From positions 1-18,780 of the forward strand of contig VGYW01000129.1 of assembly GCA_016872875.1 (NCBI GenBank): a stretch of DNA of 18,780 nucleotides. Direction: 5' to 3'. Made by a program: the position numbers and the translations under genes. The DNA comes from Planctomycetota bacterium. GTDB taxonomy: Bacteria > Planctomycetota > PUPC01 > DSUN01. The notes below the pieces were generated by a model that had not been told where the DNA came from, ran no database searches, and worked only from the letters and a program-made list of their open reading frames with translations. Shown here one piece after another: positions 1 to 9,717 of this stretch; the stretch's first letter is position 1, and each line of letters begins with the position of its first letter.

Positions 1-120
1 GCCCCCTTCGGGGGCTTGGATGGGGGGGACGCGCGATCCCAGGGCTCCCTTCGGTCGCCCTGGGCTACGGCTGGGTCGCCCGCGTCGGCGGGCTACAAGG
101 CCCCGAGATGTGGGCAAAGA
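1..120. repeat. cluster of short GC-rich hairpins
   Basis: Several short inverted repeats lie back to back: GCCCCC/GGGGGC at 1-15, CCCAGGGC/GCCCTGGG at about 39-65, and a GCCCGC/GCGGGC pair at about 77-92. No convincing coding frame is present. The CCCAGGG-type hairpin also occurs in the dispersed element at 16465-16749, so this stretch is probably the inner part of another copy of that element. This is inference, because the left end lies outside the window. Confidence 0.4.
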
Positions 121-123
121 TCA

Positions 124-205
124 GGGCTTCGCCCTGGGTTGATATAGTACGCCCCTGTCGGGGCTTCGGGGTAGTCCACCAGAACTGGGGGCCATACTCC
201 GGCGA
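124..205. repeat. dispersed intergenic repeat, right-end copy
   Basis: The block begins GGGCTTCGCCCTGGG, continues through TGATATAGTACGCCCC, and ends ACCAGAACTGGGGGCCATAC. The same ordered blocks recur at 16668-16749 in the same orientation and at 16465-16550 in the opposite orientation. It lies directly upstream of the Rhs gene. It is a member of a dispersed repeat family; no transposase is encoded nearby. Confidence 0.6.
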
Positions 206-215
206 CAAGGCCCTC

Positions 216-244
216 TTGACTCCCTGGCCGCGGGATGGTAACCT
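216..244 (+). promoter_or_regulatory. possible weak sigma-70-type promoter for the Rhs gene
   Basis: TTGACT at 216-221 is followed, after 17 bases, by TAACCT at 239-244. The -35 is good but the -10 matches only three of six consensus positions. It lies between the repeat and the Rhs start codon, which is the right place, but this is a weak call. Confidence 0.22.
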
Positions 245-298
245 GCCCTTCCGCGGCATGGTGGGTTGTTACGACAGCCGGGCCGGAGGGTCCAGCTC

Positions 299-3298
299 AT
301 GCTGACACTGCGACGCGAACAGATGGCGGCCCTGAGGGGGCCGAGGACGGCTGAGGCGCTCGCCAAGAGCCTGAAGGACTCCGGGCTTCGGGCTGAGGCG
401 GACCCGGCGAGTGGCGACGTGGTCTCCGACGACGCGCTCGGGAACCGGACCCGGTACGGGCTTGACCAGCACGGGTTCGTGGGGAGCGTGACGAGTCCGC
501 TCGGCCGCCAGACCACGCTGACGAACGACGCGGGCGGCAAGCTGGTGGGCATGGCCACGCCCTCGGGGCTGACCCAGGGCTTCGAGTACGGCCACGACGG
601 CGAGCTGTCAGCGGCCTTCAAGGGGGGCCACGAGGTGTTCCGGCTCACCCGCGACGGCGAGGGGCGCATCACGAGCGCGGCCTACCCGGACCGCACCGGG
701 CGGCGCTTCGATTACGGGGCGAACGGCCTCATCGCCGCCGAGCACGACCGACTCGGCCGCTCTGAGCTGTACGAATACAGCGACCAGAACGACCTGGTGG
801 CGCTGACGGACGGCAACGGGGAGAGCACGAGCTTCGAGTACGGGGCCTGCGAGCGCCCAGACTCCGTCACCTTCGCCGACGGCAGCCGGGAGATGTATGA
901 GTACGACGACGACGGGCGGGTGAGCAGGATCTCGAACGACGCCGGCCCGGTGGCGGAACTGCGCTACGACCCGGCCGGGAACGTCGCACAGGTGCTCTAC
1001 GCCGACGGCGAGACGGTGTCGTTCGTCTACGACGGCCAGGGGCGCGTGACCGAGGCATCGAACCGCGAGACCAGCCTCCGCTACGAATACGACGACAAGG
1101 GCCGCCTCGCCAAGGAGGCGGTGGGCGGCAAGACGACTGTGGCCTACTCCTACGACGAGAACGGGAACCTGGCGGGGATGACCTACCCGTCGGGCGGGGC
1201 CGTGGGGTTCGGGCGCGACGCCGACCTGCGCCTGAGCTCGATCAAGGACTGGGCCGGGCGGGTCCACACGGTGAGCTACGACGCGGGCGACCGAGGGGAG
1301 ACCGTCACGTCGCCCGAAGGCGTGGCCACCGCCAACCGCCGCACGGAGGCCGGGCTCCTCACCTCCTGCTCGGTCGCCAGGGGCGGCGGGCGCGAGGCCC
1401 TCTTCTCCTTCTACTGCACCTACGACCACGAGGACCGCGTGGCGGAGCTCAGGGACTCCGAGTTCGGGTCGCGGAAGTGTGCTTACGATGCAGAGGCCCA
1501 GCTCCTGTCGGTGACGGCGAGCGACCCTGGGCGCAACGAGAAGTTCGCCTACGACGCGGCGGGGAACCGCGTGTCGAGCAACGGCGCGAGCGCGCGGTTC
1601 AGCCCGACGAATCAGCTCGCAGCCATCGGCGGCGCCGAGTGCAGCTCGGACGCCCGCGGGAACCTCACGAGCCTGCCGGGCCTGCGCCTCACCTACAACC
1701 CCCAGAACCAGTTGGTGCGCGCCGAGCGCCCCGGCGGCGGCACGGCGACCTACGGCTACGACCCCTTCGGGCGGCGCATCTGGAAGCGCGCCGGCAACAC
1801 CCTCACCCGCTACACGTGGGCGGGCGAGACGCTCATCCAGGAGTCCCGCGAGGTCGGCGGGCGGGAGGAGACGCAGGAGTACCTCTACTTCCCCGGCACG
1901 TACGCCCTCTTCGCCACGCGCTTTGGCAGCCGCATCTACACCTGCCACGCCGATCATCTGGGCACCCCGCGCCGCCTCACGGACGAGCAGGGCGAGGTGG
2001 CCTGGGCCGCCGACTATGCGGCCTTCGGCGAGGCGCGCGTCACCCGCGCACAGGTCCGCAACCCCTGGCGCTTCCCCGGGCACTACTACGACGACGAGAC
2101 GGGCCTCCACTACAACCGCTTCCGCTACTACTCTCCCGCCCTGGGCCGCTACCTCTCGCGCGACCCAGTGACCTTCCTGGGCGGCCTGAACTTCTACGTC
2201 TACGTCGGGAACAACCCGACGAACGAGGCCGACCCCCAGGGCCTCCTGTGGGGCTTCGTGAAGAAGGCATACAAAGCCGCGACGTCGGTGGTGAAGACCG
2301 TCGCCACGGCCGCCGTCAGCGCGGCGAAGGCCGTCGGCGGAGCCGTCGTGAGCGCCGCGAAGAAGGCCGCGGACGTCGCAGGCAAGGTCTGGGACGTCAC
2401 GAAGAAGGTGGCCAAGGTCGTCCTGCCCATCGTGGCCGCGGTGGCGGTGGGGGCGTTGGTGGTGGCGTTCGCGCCGCTGGCGGCGCCGCTCGCCATCCTC
2501 GCGGCGGGGGCCATCGCGGGCGCGGTGGGCTTCGGGCTCAGCGAGGTCCTCAACAACGGCTTCTGCCTGGCCTGCATCGGGAAGGCGATGCTGAAGGGCG
2601 CCCTGGTTGGCGCGCTGGCCGCCGCGCCTTTCGCGCTCCTGCCCGTCACGGCCGGGGTCGCGGCATTCATGGGCGCGGGCGCCGTCGCCGGCGGGATCGG
2701 CTACGTCGCCGACTACGCCGTGAACTACCCGAAGTCCGAGTGGAGCTGGGGCGGGCTGGCCCTGTCGGTGGGCCTGGGCGCCGTGACGGCTGGCCTGGGC
2801 CGCTACATCGGCGGCAAGCTGGGCTCCGCGCTCTTCAAGCGGCGCGGCGTCAAGGCGACCCAGCAGGCCCGCCAGAACCTCGGGCTGAAGCCGGGACGGA
2901 ACAACGTCGGCCACGGTGAGCTCCGGATCAAGGGCCAGAAGCCGATCAGGTACGAGCCGGCGGTCAGCGGCCGGTCGCAGCCCGGAACGCTGAAGGGGAA
3001 TGGGTCCTACAAGCGGCACGCGATCAAGCTCAGGGGCGAGCGCGAGCCGCGCATCTACGACAGCGAGATCAAGATCATCGAGAACGCCGCCACCGCGCTC
3101 AAGGGCAACCCCAACGCGCAAGGGGTCCTGAGAATCTACACCGAGCGGCCCCCCTGCTTGAGCTGCCGCCACGTGATCAGGGTGTTCAAGCAGAACCACC
3201 CGAACGTGAAGGTGGACGTGCAGTACACCGGGAAGCCGGAGCCCTACGTGAGCCGCTACCCGGCCATACGCAGGATCCTTGGCCAGAAGCAGCAATGA
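299..3298 (+). CDS. Rhs/YD-repeat protein with C-terminal deaminase-like toxin domain
   Basis: A 999-residue protein. The ATG at 299 has GGAGGG eight bases upstream; a TTG at 266 in the same frame lacks such a site. After about 40 residues come many YD repeats (YEYDDDGRVSRI, YSYDENGNLAGM and similar), then the Rhs core motif RYLSRDP and the boundary motif DPQGL at 645-649. Residues about 650-860 are Ala/Gly-rich and hydrophobic, as in regions thought to help toxins cross membranes. The last 80 residues contain DSE (Glu923) and PPCLSC (Cys953, Cys956), the arrangement of the zinc-dependent deaminase fold, closest in my judgement to polymorphic-toxin deaminases of the BURPS668_1122 type. By family knowledge it would be a contact-dependent toxin acting on nucleic acid or nucleotide bases. 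No signal peptide or PAAR domain is visible, so the export route is unclear. The WD40 gene starts 24 bases downstream. Confidence 0.85.
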   Translation: MLTLRREQMAALRGPRTAEALAKSLKDSGLRAEADPASGDVVSDDALGNRTRYGLDQHGFVGSVTSPLGRQTTLTNDAGGKLVGMATPSGLTQGFEYGHDGELSAAFKGGHEVFRLTRDGEGRITSAAYPDRTGRRFDYGANGLIAAEHDRLGRSELYEYSDQNDLVALTDGNGESTSFEYGACERPDSVTFADGSREMYEYDDDGRVSRISNDAGPVAELRYDPAGNVAQVLYADGETVSFVYDGQGRVTEASNRETSLRYEYDDKGRLAKEAVGGKTTVAYSYDENGNLAGMTYPSGGAVGFGRDADLRLSSIKDWAGRVHTVSYDAGDRGETVTSPEGVATANRRTEAGLLTSCSVARGGGREALFSFYCTYDHEDRVAELRDSEFGSRKCAYDAEAQLLSVTASDPGRNEKFAYDAAGNRVSSNGASARFSPTNQLAAIGGAECSSDARGNLTSLPGLRLTYNPQNQLVRAERPGGGTATYGYDPFGRRIWKRAGNTLTRYTWAGETLIQESREVGGREETQEYLYFPGTYALFATRFGSRIYTCHADHLGTPRRLTDEQGEVAWAADYAAFGEARVTRAQVRNPWRFPGHYYDDETGLHYNRFRYYSPALGRYLSRDPVTFLGGLNFYVYVGNNPTNEADPQGLLWGFVKKAYKAATSVVKTVATAAVSAAKAVGGAVVSAAKKAADVAGKVWDVTKKVAKVVLPIVAAVAVGALVVAFAPLAAPLAILAAGAIAGAVGFGLSEVLNNGFCLACIGKAMLKGALVGALAAAPFALLPVTAGVAAFMGAGAVAGGIGYVADYAVNYPKSEWSWGGLALSVGLGAVTAGLGRYIGGKLGSALFKRRGVKATQQARQNLGLKPGRNNVGHGELRIKGQKPIRYEPAVSGRSQPGTLKGNGSYKRHAIKLRGEREPRIYDSEIKIIENAATALKGNPNAQGVLRIYTERPPCLSCRHVIRVFKQNHPNVKVDVQYTGKPEPYVSRYPAIRRILGQKQQ

Positions 3299-3322
3299 CC
3301 CAGAACTTGTTCGGAGGCCCAC

Positions 3323-6286
<2,964 letters not shown>

Positions 6287-6288
<2 letters not shown>

Positions 6289-6479
6289 TACACCGCCCCA
6301 GAATAAGGGGCACAAAATGCCCGCAGGCGCCCTTCCGAAGAGCCTGGCCCGAGCGAAGCGAGGGCTTCCGACACCTTCGGCAGGTTCGTCGTTGCGGGAC
6401 GTTAGCCTCCCGAACGCATTGGAACGTTCGGGAGGGAGCTCGCCACGATTTCGTCCCCTTTATTGTGGGGCGGTGTACT
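6287..6479. mobile_element. MITE-like element with terminal inverted repeats
   Basis: It starts AGTACACCGCCCCAGAATAA and ends with the near-exact inverse TTATTGTGGGGCGGTGTACT, giving imperfect terminal repeats of about 30 bases. It contains internal hairpins, including CCTCCCGAACG / CGTTCGGGAGG (6406-6434), and no plausible gene. The same ends occur at 18189-18347 and, more diverged, at 6481-6771. The left end supplies the last two bases of the ligA stop codon. No transposase is present, so it would be non-autonomous. Confidence 0.65.
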
Positions 6480-6480
6480 T

Positions 6481-6771
6481 AGTGCAAGTCCCCGCAAATG
6501 AGGGGACAGAATCGCGGACGGCCTGTTGTGTTGCTCCCGAAGGGAGCACAGTGGGTTGCCGGCGGCTTTAGCCGCCGGGCCTCCTGTGCCATAGCCAACC
6601 AGTCCCGAAGGGACGGCAGAAAACGGCCAGCCCTGTGTCCCGCCGCACTGCCGTCCCTTCGGGACTGGGCCGTGGGTGGGTGGCCGCGGTCCGGCGGCTG
6701 AAGCCGCCGGCAACCAACTGGTGTCCCTTTGGGACTCCGATCTTGTCCCCCAGTTTGTGCCGGGCTTTAGT
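6481..6771. mobile_element. second, diverged MITE-like element with nested hairpins
   Basis: The left end (GCAAATGAGGGGACAGAATC) and the inverse of the right end (CACAAACTGGGGGACAAGAT) resemble the ends of the elements at 6287 and 18189. Inside are GCTCCCGAAGGGAGC, GTCCCGAAGGGAC and CCGGCGGCTTTAGCCGCCGG palindromes, each present twice in similar or inverted form. The order of hairpins in the left half matches the core of the element at 18189-18347. It abuts the first element directly and carries no gene. Confidence 0.55.
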
Positions 6772-6795
6772 GTCCCTTCCGCCCCGGAGCACCCC

Positions 6796-7290
6796 TTGCC
6801 CTCTAGCCCTTCAACCCGCCCCAAGGTCTACCTCGCCGCCCCGCTCTTCACCCAGCACGAGCGGCGCTGGAACCGCGAAGTGGCCCGGCGTCTCGAGCAA
6901 CTCCTTCACTGCGAGGTCATCTTGCCCCAGGATTTCGCCGTGGGGGACCGCAAGAACGACCCCCGCCACTTCGGCGAGCTCTTCCGGCTCTGTGTCCAGA
7001 GCGTCCGCGACTGCGATGCGATGGTCGCGGTGCTCGACGGCGCCGACGCCGACTCCGGCACCTGCTTCGAGGCCGGCTACGCCTACGCCATCGGCAAGCC
7101 CATCGTGGGCGTCCGCACCGACTACCGCGCGCAGCAGGAGCGGGGGACCAACCTCATGCTCGCCCGCAGTTGCCAGGCATTCGTCCGCCGCCCGGCCTTC
7201 GACGAGGACCTCGACGGGCTGCTCGGCGAACTGAGCCGGAAGCTCAAGCGCCTCCTGAACGGCACGGCCACGCCCCGAGAGCCTGTGTAG
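6796..7290 (+). CDS. nucleoside 2-deoxyribosyltransferase-like protein
   Basis: About 164 residues from a TTG at 6796 that has GGAG six bases upstream. An in-frame ATG at 6676 and a GTG at 6757 are alternatives, but both would translate DNA of the MITE-like element, so I prefer the TTG. The family features are the N-terminal strand KVYLAAPLF, the acidic segment RDCDAMVAVLDG, and the DSGTCFEAGYAYAIGKP motif with the likely catalytic glutamate (Glu92). Family members move or remove the deoxyribose of nucleosides or nucleotides in base salvage or pool clean-up; the substrate here cannot be told. The length fits the family. No operon partner is evident: mobile-like elements lie upstream and a 206-base gap downstream. 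Confidence 0.85.
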   Translation: MPSSPSTRPKVYLAAPLFTQHERRWNREVARRLEQLLHCEVILPQDFAVGDRKNDPRHFGELFRLCVQSVRDCDAMVAVLDGADADSGTCFEAGYAYAIGKPIVGVRTDYRAQQERGTNLMLARSCQAFVRRPAFDEDLDGLLGELSRKLKRLLNGTATPREPV

Positions 7291-7407
7291 GAAAACACGA
7301 TTCTGCTGCATCCTCCGTGTTGCGAACCTCATCGCCGCCTCGTAACTGCTTGCCGGGCAAAGGCTTCCGCTTCGCGTGGCGCCTGCGGCGCCCCGCGCTT
7401 TTCCCGC

Positions 7408-7434
7408 TAAAGTTTTCCCAGCCTTCCCCGATTA
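7408..7434 (+). promoter_or_regulatory. sigma-28 (FliA-type) promoter for the FlgM-like gene
   Basis: TAAAGTTT at 7408-7415 matches the sigma-28 -35 consensus at all eight positions. After exactly 11 bases, CCCGATTA at 7427-7434 matches GCCGATAA at six of eight. The site lies about 60 bases before the GTG start of a FlgM-like gene, the class of gene often transcribed by sigma-28. Spacing, sequence and context agree, so it is well supported for a promoter read by eye. Confidence 0.65.
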
Positions 7435-7496
7435 ACTAAATAGAGGGGTTGGATTTCTCCCCGGTGCCCCGTGGAGAGTCAAGGAGCACCCGTCAC

Positions 7497-7685
7497 GTGA
7501 AGACCATAGGCCAAGGCACCCGCCCGATACGCAGCGACGGCCCGAAGAAGGCCAATCGCGAGCGCCTCGCAACCATTAGGGCGGCTATCCAGAGGGGCGA
7601 TTACGAGACGCCGGAGAAGCTGGAGGCCACGCTCAGGAACCTGTTGGCTGAACTGCGGAAGTCCCGCTCCCGCAGTCCCGAGTAG
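7497..7685 (+). CDS. small FlgM-like anti-sigma-28 candidate
   Basis: A 62-residue basic protein. The GTG at 7497 has AAGGAG ten bases upstream and is preferred over a TTG at 7449, whose purine run abuts it. The C-terminal half, ERLATIRAAIQRGDYETPEKL followed by ATLRNLLAEL, looks like the sigma-binding helices of FlgM proteins, which typically read as a helix, a short G.Y turn, and a second helix with a lysine-linked end. FlgM holds sigma-28 inactive until the flagellar hook is complete. The length is shorter than the usual 80-100 residues because the N-terminal part is brief. A sigma-28-type promoter precedes it. No other flagellar gene is in the window, so the assignment rests on sequence pattern plus promoter. 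Confidence 0.6.
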   Translation: MKTIGQGTRPIRSDGPKKANRERLATIRAAIQRGDYETPEKLEATLRNLLAELRKSRSRSPE

Positions 7686-7799
7686 CTTCCTTACGCTCTA
7701 TCGGCCCCGCGCTCGGCCCTTTCAGGCGCGAGAGACTGAGCGGCTCGCGTTGGGGCCTCAGCGGCCTCCGAGCCCCCTTCTCATTCGTGAGGTTGGTAG

Positions 7800-7831
7800 A
7801 ACATTTCGGAGTTGTGCAACTCCGAAATGTT
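7800..7831. terminator. perfect hairpin between convergent genes
   Basis: The 14-base arm AACATTTCGGAGTT, loop GTGC, and exact inverse arm lie two bases past the xerD stop and about 115 bases past the FlgM-like stop. The place suits a two-way terminator for these convergent genes, but no clear run of U follows on either strand. In form it resembles the palindrome inside ligA, so it may instead be a dispersed palindromic repeat. Confidence 0.5.
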
Positions 7832-7833
7832 GC

Positions 7834-8727
7834 TCACCCGCGCGGGTGGAAGCGGCGGTGGGTGTCCTTGAGGCGCTCCCGGTCAACGTGTGTGTAGACC
7901 TGCGTGGTCATGATGTTCGCGTGGCCCAGCATCTCCTGCACGGAGCGGAGGTCGGCCCCCCCAGAGAGCAGGTGCGTGGCGAACGAGTGCCGCAGGGCGT
8001 GCGGGTAGACCTTCTTCCTTATGCCCGCCACGAGCGCGTAGTGCTTCACGAGGCGCCACACGGTTATCCGCGAGATGCGGCTGCCGCGGCGCGAGATGAA
8101 CAGAGCCCCCGTCGGCCGCCCGCGCACCAGCCGCGGCCGCACCTCCATCGCGTAGCGGCGAGTGGCCTCCACCGCAGCGCGCCCTATCGGCACCACCCGC
8201 TCCTTCGCCCCCTTGCCCAGGCAACGCAGGTAGCCGTAGTCGTAGTGCACGCTGTCCACGTCGAGGGAGGCGACCTCGCTCGCCCGCACCCCCGTCGCGT
8301 AGAGCAGTTCCAGGATCGCCTTGTCCCGCAGCCCCAGCGGCTTCCGCACGTCTGGCGCCGCGAGCAACCTGTCCACCTCCGCAGGGCTGAGCACCGACGG
8401 CAGCCGCCGCCACAACTTCGGCGAATCCAGCGCCGCCACAACGTTCCGCTCAACGATCCCCTCCAGCGTCAGGTAGCGATAGAACATCCTCACCGCCGCC
8501 AGCATCCGCGCGATGCTCCCAACCGCATAGCCGCGGTCCTTAAGCTCCATCAGGAACCCCAGGGCCAGCGTCGTCGTCACCCGCCGCGCATCCCGCTGCC
8601 CCCGCCGCTCCAGGTAGTCCGTGAACTTCCGCAGGTCGCTCCCGTATGCCAGCCGCGTATTCCCCGCCACCCCGCACTCCACCTCCAGATAGTCCAGAAA
8701 CGACCTCATCAGCGAACCTGTCTCCAT
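7834..8727 (-). CDS. xerD: site-specific tyrosine recombinase, XerD type
   Basis: A 297-residue tyrosine recombinase of typical Xer length. The ATG at 8727 has AGGAG seven bases upstream; the longer open frame runs into repeat DNA. The N-terminal SAM-like core-binding domain covers about residues 1-90. The catalytic residues are Arg148 (GVRASE), Lys172 (GKGAKER), His243 and Arg246 (HALRHSFATHLL), His269 (LGHA) and the nucleophile Tyr278 (QVYTHV). The ending ERLKDTHRRFHPR resembles XerD (ERL..LH..HHPR) more than XerC. Xer recombinases resolve chromosome dimers at dif sites. No dif-like site or phage gene was seen nearby, so a housekeeping role is more likely than an integrase of a mobile element, but XerC versus XerD is a judgement. 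Confidence 0.93.
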   Translation of the reverse strand: METGSLMRSFLDYLEVECGVAGNTRLAYGSDLRKFTDYLERRGQRDARRVTTTLALGFLMELKDRGYAVGSIARMLAAVRMFYRYLTLEGIVERNVVAALDSPKLWRRLPSVLSPAEVDRLLAAPDVRKPLGLRDKAILELLYATGVRASEVASLDVDSVHYDYGYLRCLGKGAKERVVPIGRAAVEATRRYAMEVRPRLVRGRPTGALFISRRGSRISRITVWRLVKHYALVAGIRKKVYPHALRHSFATHLLSGGADLRSVQEMLGHANIMTTQVYTHVDRERLKDTHRRFHPRG

Positions 8728-8791
8728 CTCATCTCTCCTGCGGCGCAGTCTACGATCCGGAGCCGCCGCCGTCAACTTCGCCCGACCTCTC

Positions 8792-8890
8792 ACCACAGAG
8801 GGCACTGAGGACCCATCGCGGCAAGCCGCAACCAAACGCGGAGGAAAAATCTTTCCGGAAAACAAGATTCTGCATGTTTGTAGCACAGAG
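8792..8890 (+). repeat. 99-bp inverted repeat, copy A
   Basis: It matches the reverse complement of 9202-9300 at about 96 of 99 positions, with a long exact stretch including CCAAACGCGGAGGAAAAATC and CTTTCCGGAAAACAAGATTC. It lies 64 bases upstream of the xerD start. A short similar stretch, GGAAAACACGATTCTGC, at about 7290-7306 may be a decayed third fragment. Confidence 0.9.
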
Positions 8891-8917
8891 ACGGCACAGA
8901 GGCCACCAAGACCGTGA

Positions 8918-9088
8918 GAGCAAGGGCAGTTCGCCGCCACCCACGACTTCCGGCAGCAGGCGACGACCGCGCATGTTGAGGAAGCCGATGGCCGCGAGAA
9001 GCCCGCAATAGGGCGAGAGGAGGCGGAGTTGGCCCTTGACCAGTTCAGAATGGCCTTCGTTCTCTACCTTGACGAGATGCGTAGGTAG
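8918..9088 (+). pseudogene. C-terminal gene remnant without a start codon
   Basis: The frame is open for 56 codons after a TGA at 8915 and ends with TAG at 9086. It reads like a helical protein C-terminus (IGREEAELALDQFRMAFVLY, then LDEMRR) and has the high G/C third-position use of the real genes. There is no ATG or GTG near its beginning, and the frame begins just beyond inverted-repeat copy A, as if that repeat had cut off the 5' part. I do not recognise the family. The opposite strand is also open here, so the strand is likely rather than certain. Confidence 0.4.
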
Positions 9089-9201
9089 TTGGTCCTGACC
9101 CTGATGCTGCTGCCAGGCAGTGGCGGGTTTGTGCGCCCAAGAGGGGGCTGCGCTACGCGGGCTCCCCGCTTCGCCAGGATGGCTGCTTCTCTGTGTCTTG
9201 C

Positions 9202-9300
9202 CTCTGTGCTACAAACATGCAGAATCTTGTTTTCCGGAAAGATTTTTCCTCCGCGTTTGGTTGCGGCTTGCCGCGATGGGCCCTCAGTGCTCTCGGTGGT
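9202..9300 (-). repeat. 99-bp inverted repeat, copy B
   Basis: The inverted partner of 8792-8890, with about three differences in 99 bases, all near the outer end. The two copies face each other across about 310 bases that contain a gene remnant. Confidence 0.9.
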
Positions 9301-9364
9301 GAAGGCTCTCGGGCTTCGTTCCTATCCGCGCCCATCCGCGCGATCCGCGGTCCAGACGCCCGCA

Positions 9365-9413
9365 GACTACGGACCACCGCCCACGGACTACGGACCGCTG
9401 CCACCCGCCGCCC
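9365..9413 (+). repeat. heptamer array GACYACG
   Basis: Seven consecutive 7-base units can be read: GACTACG, GACCACC, GCCCACG, GACTACG, GACCGCT, GCCACCC, GCCGCCC. The last two are weak. It is the first of several arrays of period 7 in the window. Confidence 0.6.
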
Positions 9414-9452
9414 TCTTCTCTGCTGTCTCATCCGCCTCTGCGTGATGCCCCC

Positions 9453-9480
9453 GTTTCGCGTTTCGCGTTTCGGGTTTCGC
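9453..9480 (+). repeat. heptamer array GTTTCGC
   Basis: Four consecutive 7-base units: GTTTCGC, GTTTCGC, GTTTCGG, GTTTCGC. A degenerate continuation follows. No gene overlaps it. Confidence 0.75.
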
Positions 9481-9506
9481 GTGCTTCGCGGGCAGGTTCA
9501 TCTCCT

Positions 9507-9534
9507 CACGTGTCACGGGGCACGCGTCACGCTT
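9507..9534 (+). repeat. heptamer array CACGNGT
   Basis: Four consecutive 7-base units: CACGTGT, CACGGGG, CACGCGT, CACGCTT. It lies 27 bases past the GTTTCGC array and just before the dapA promoter, with a unit sequence unrelated to that array but the same period. Confidence 0.65.
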
Positions 9535-9540
9535 TCTCTG

Positions 9541-9569
9541 TTGCATCGGCGCCCCGCGATTGCTAGAAT
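9541..9569 (+). promoter_or_regulatory. sigma-70-type promoter for the dapA-like gene
   Basis: TTGCAT at 9541-9546, a 17-base spacer, and TAGAAT at 9564-9569. Transcription would begin near 9576, so the ATGG-repeat hairpin at 9585-9697 would form most of the leader before the GTG at 9718. Confidence 0.55.
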
Positions 9570-9584
9570 ACGGCGGCAACGGAA

Positions 9585-9697
9585 GACTGGATGGATGGAT
9601 GGATGGATGAATGGATGGATGGATGGATGAATGGATGAATGGCAAGCCGCCAGTCTCTGGCACCCATCCATACATCCATCCATCCAATCATCCAGTC
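9585..9697. repeat. ATGG tetranucleotide array forming a long hairpin in the dapA leader
   Basis: The left arm starts GACTGG and runs through about a dozen ATGG or ATGA units. The right arm is made of the inverse CATC units and ends CATCCAGTC. Arms and outer ends are complementary, so the RNA should fold into a long imperfect hairpin that ends six bases before the GAGGAGA ribosome site (9704-9710). Tetranucleotide arrays can slip in replication, so its length may vary between strains. Confidence 0.85.
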
Positions 9698-9717
9698 CCT
9701 GATGAGGAGAGCAAAGC

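Noticed and set aside
6676..6795. A longer N-terminus for the deoxyribosyltransferase, starting at ATG 6676
   Set aside because: It would translate the end of a MITE-like element into a Pro/Ser-rich stretch with no family match. A TTG at 6796 has GGAG at good spacing just before the conserved domain.
7290..7306. GGAAAACACGATTCTGC as a third copy of the 99-bp repeat
   Set aside because: Only about 17 bases match and the flanks do not, so chance or a tiny fragment is as likely; not listed as a feature.
7834..8727. The Xer-type recombinase as the integrase of an integrated element
   Set aside because: No phage or conjugation genes, tRNA or direct attachment repeats are visible, and the sequence reads as a housekeeping XerD.
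8646..9011. Open frames on both strands that run through the 99-bp inverted repeat
   Set aside because: The shared peptides in these frames are translations of the repeat itself, so their similarity is not evidence of a gene family.
9583..9697. The ATGG array as a possible CRISPR or iteron origin
   Set aside because: Units are four bases with no unique spacers, and no cas, rep or DnaA-box cluster is nearby.
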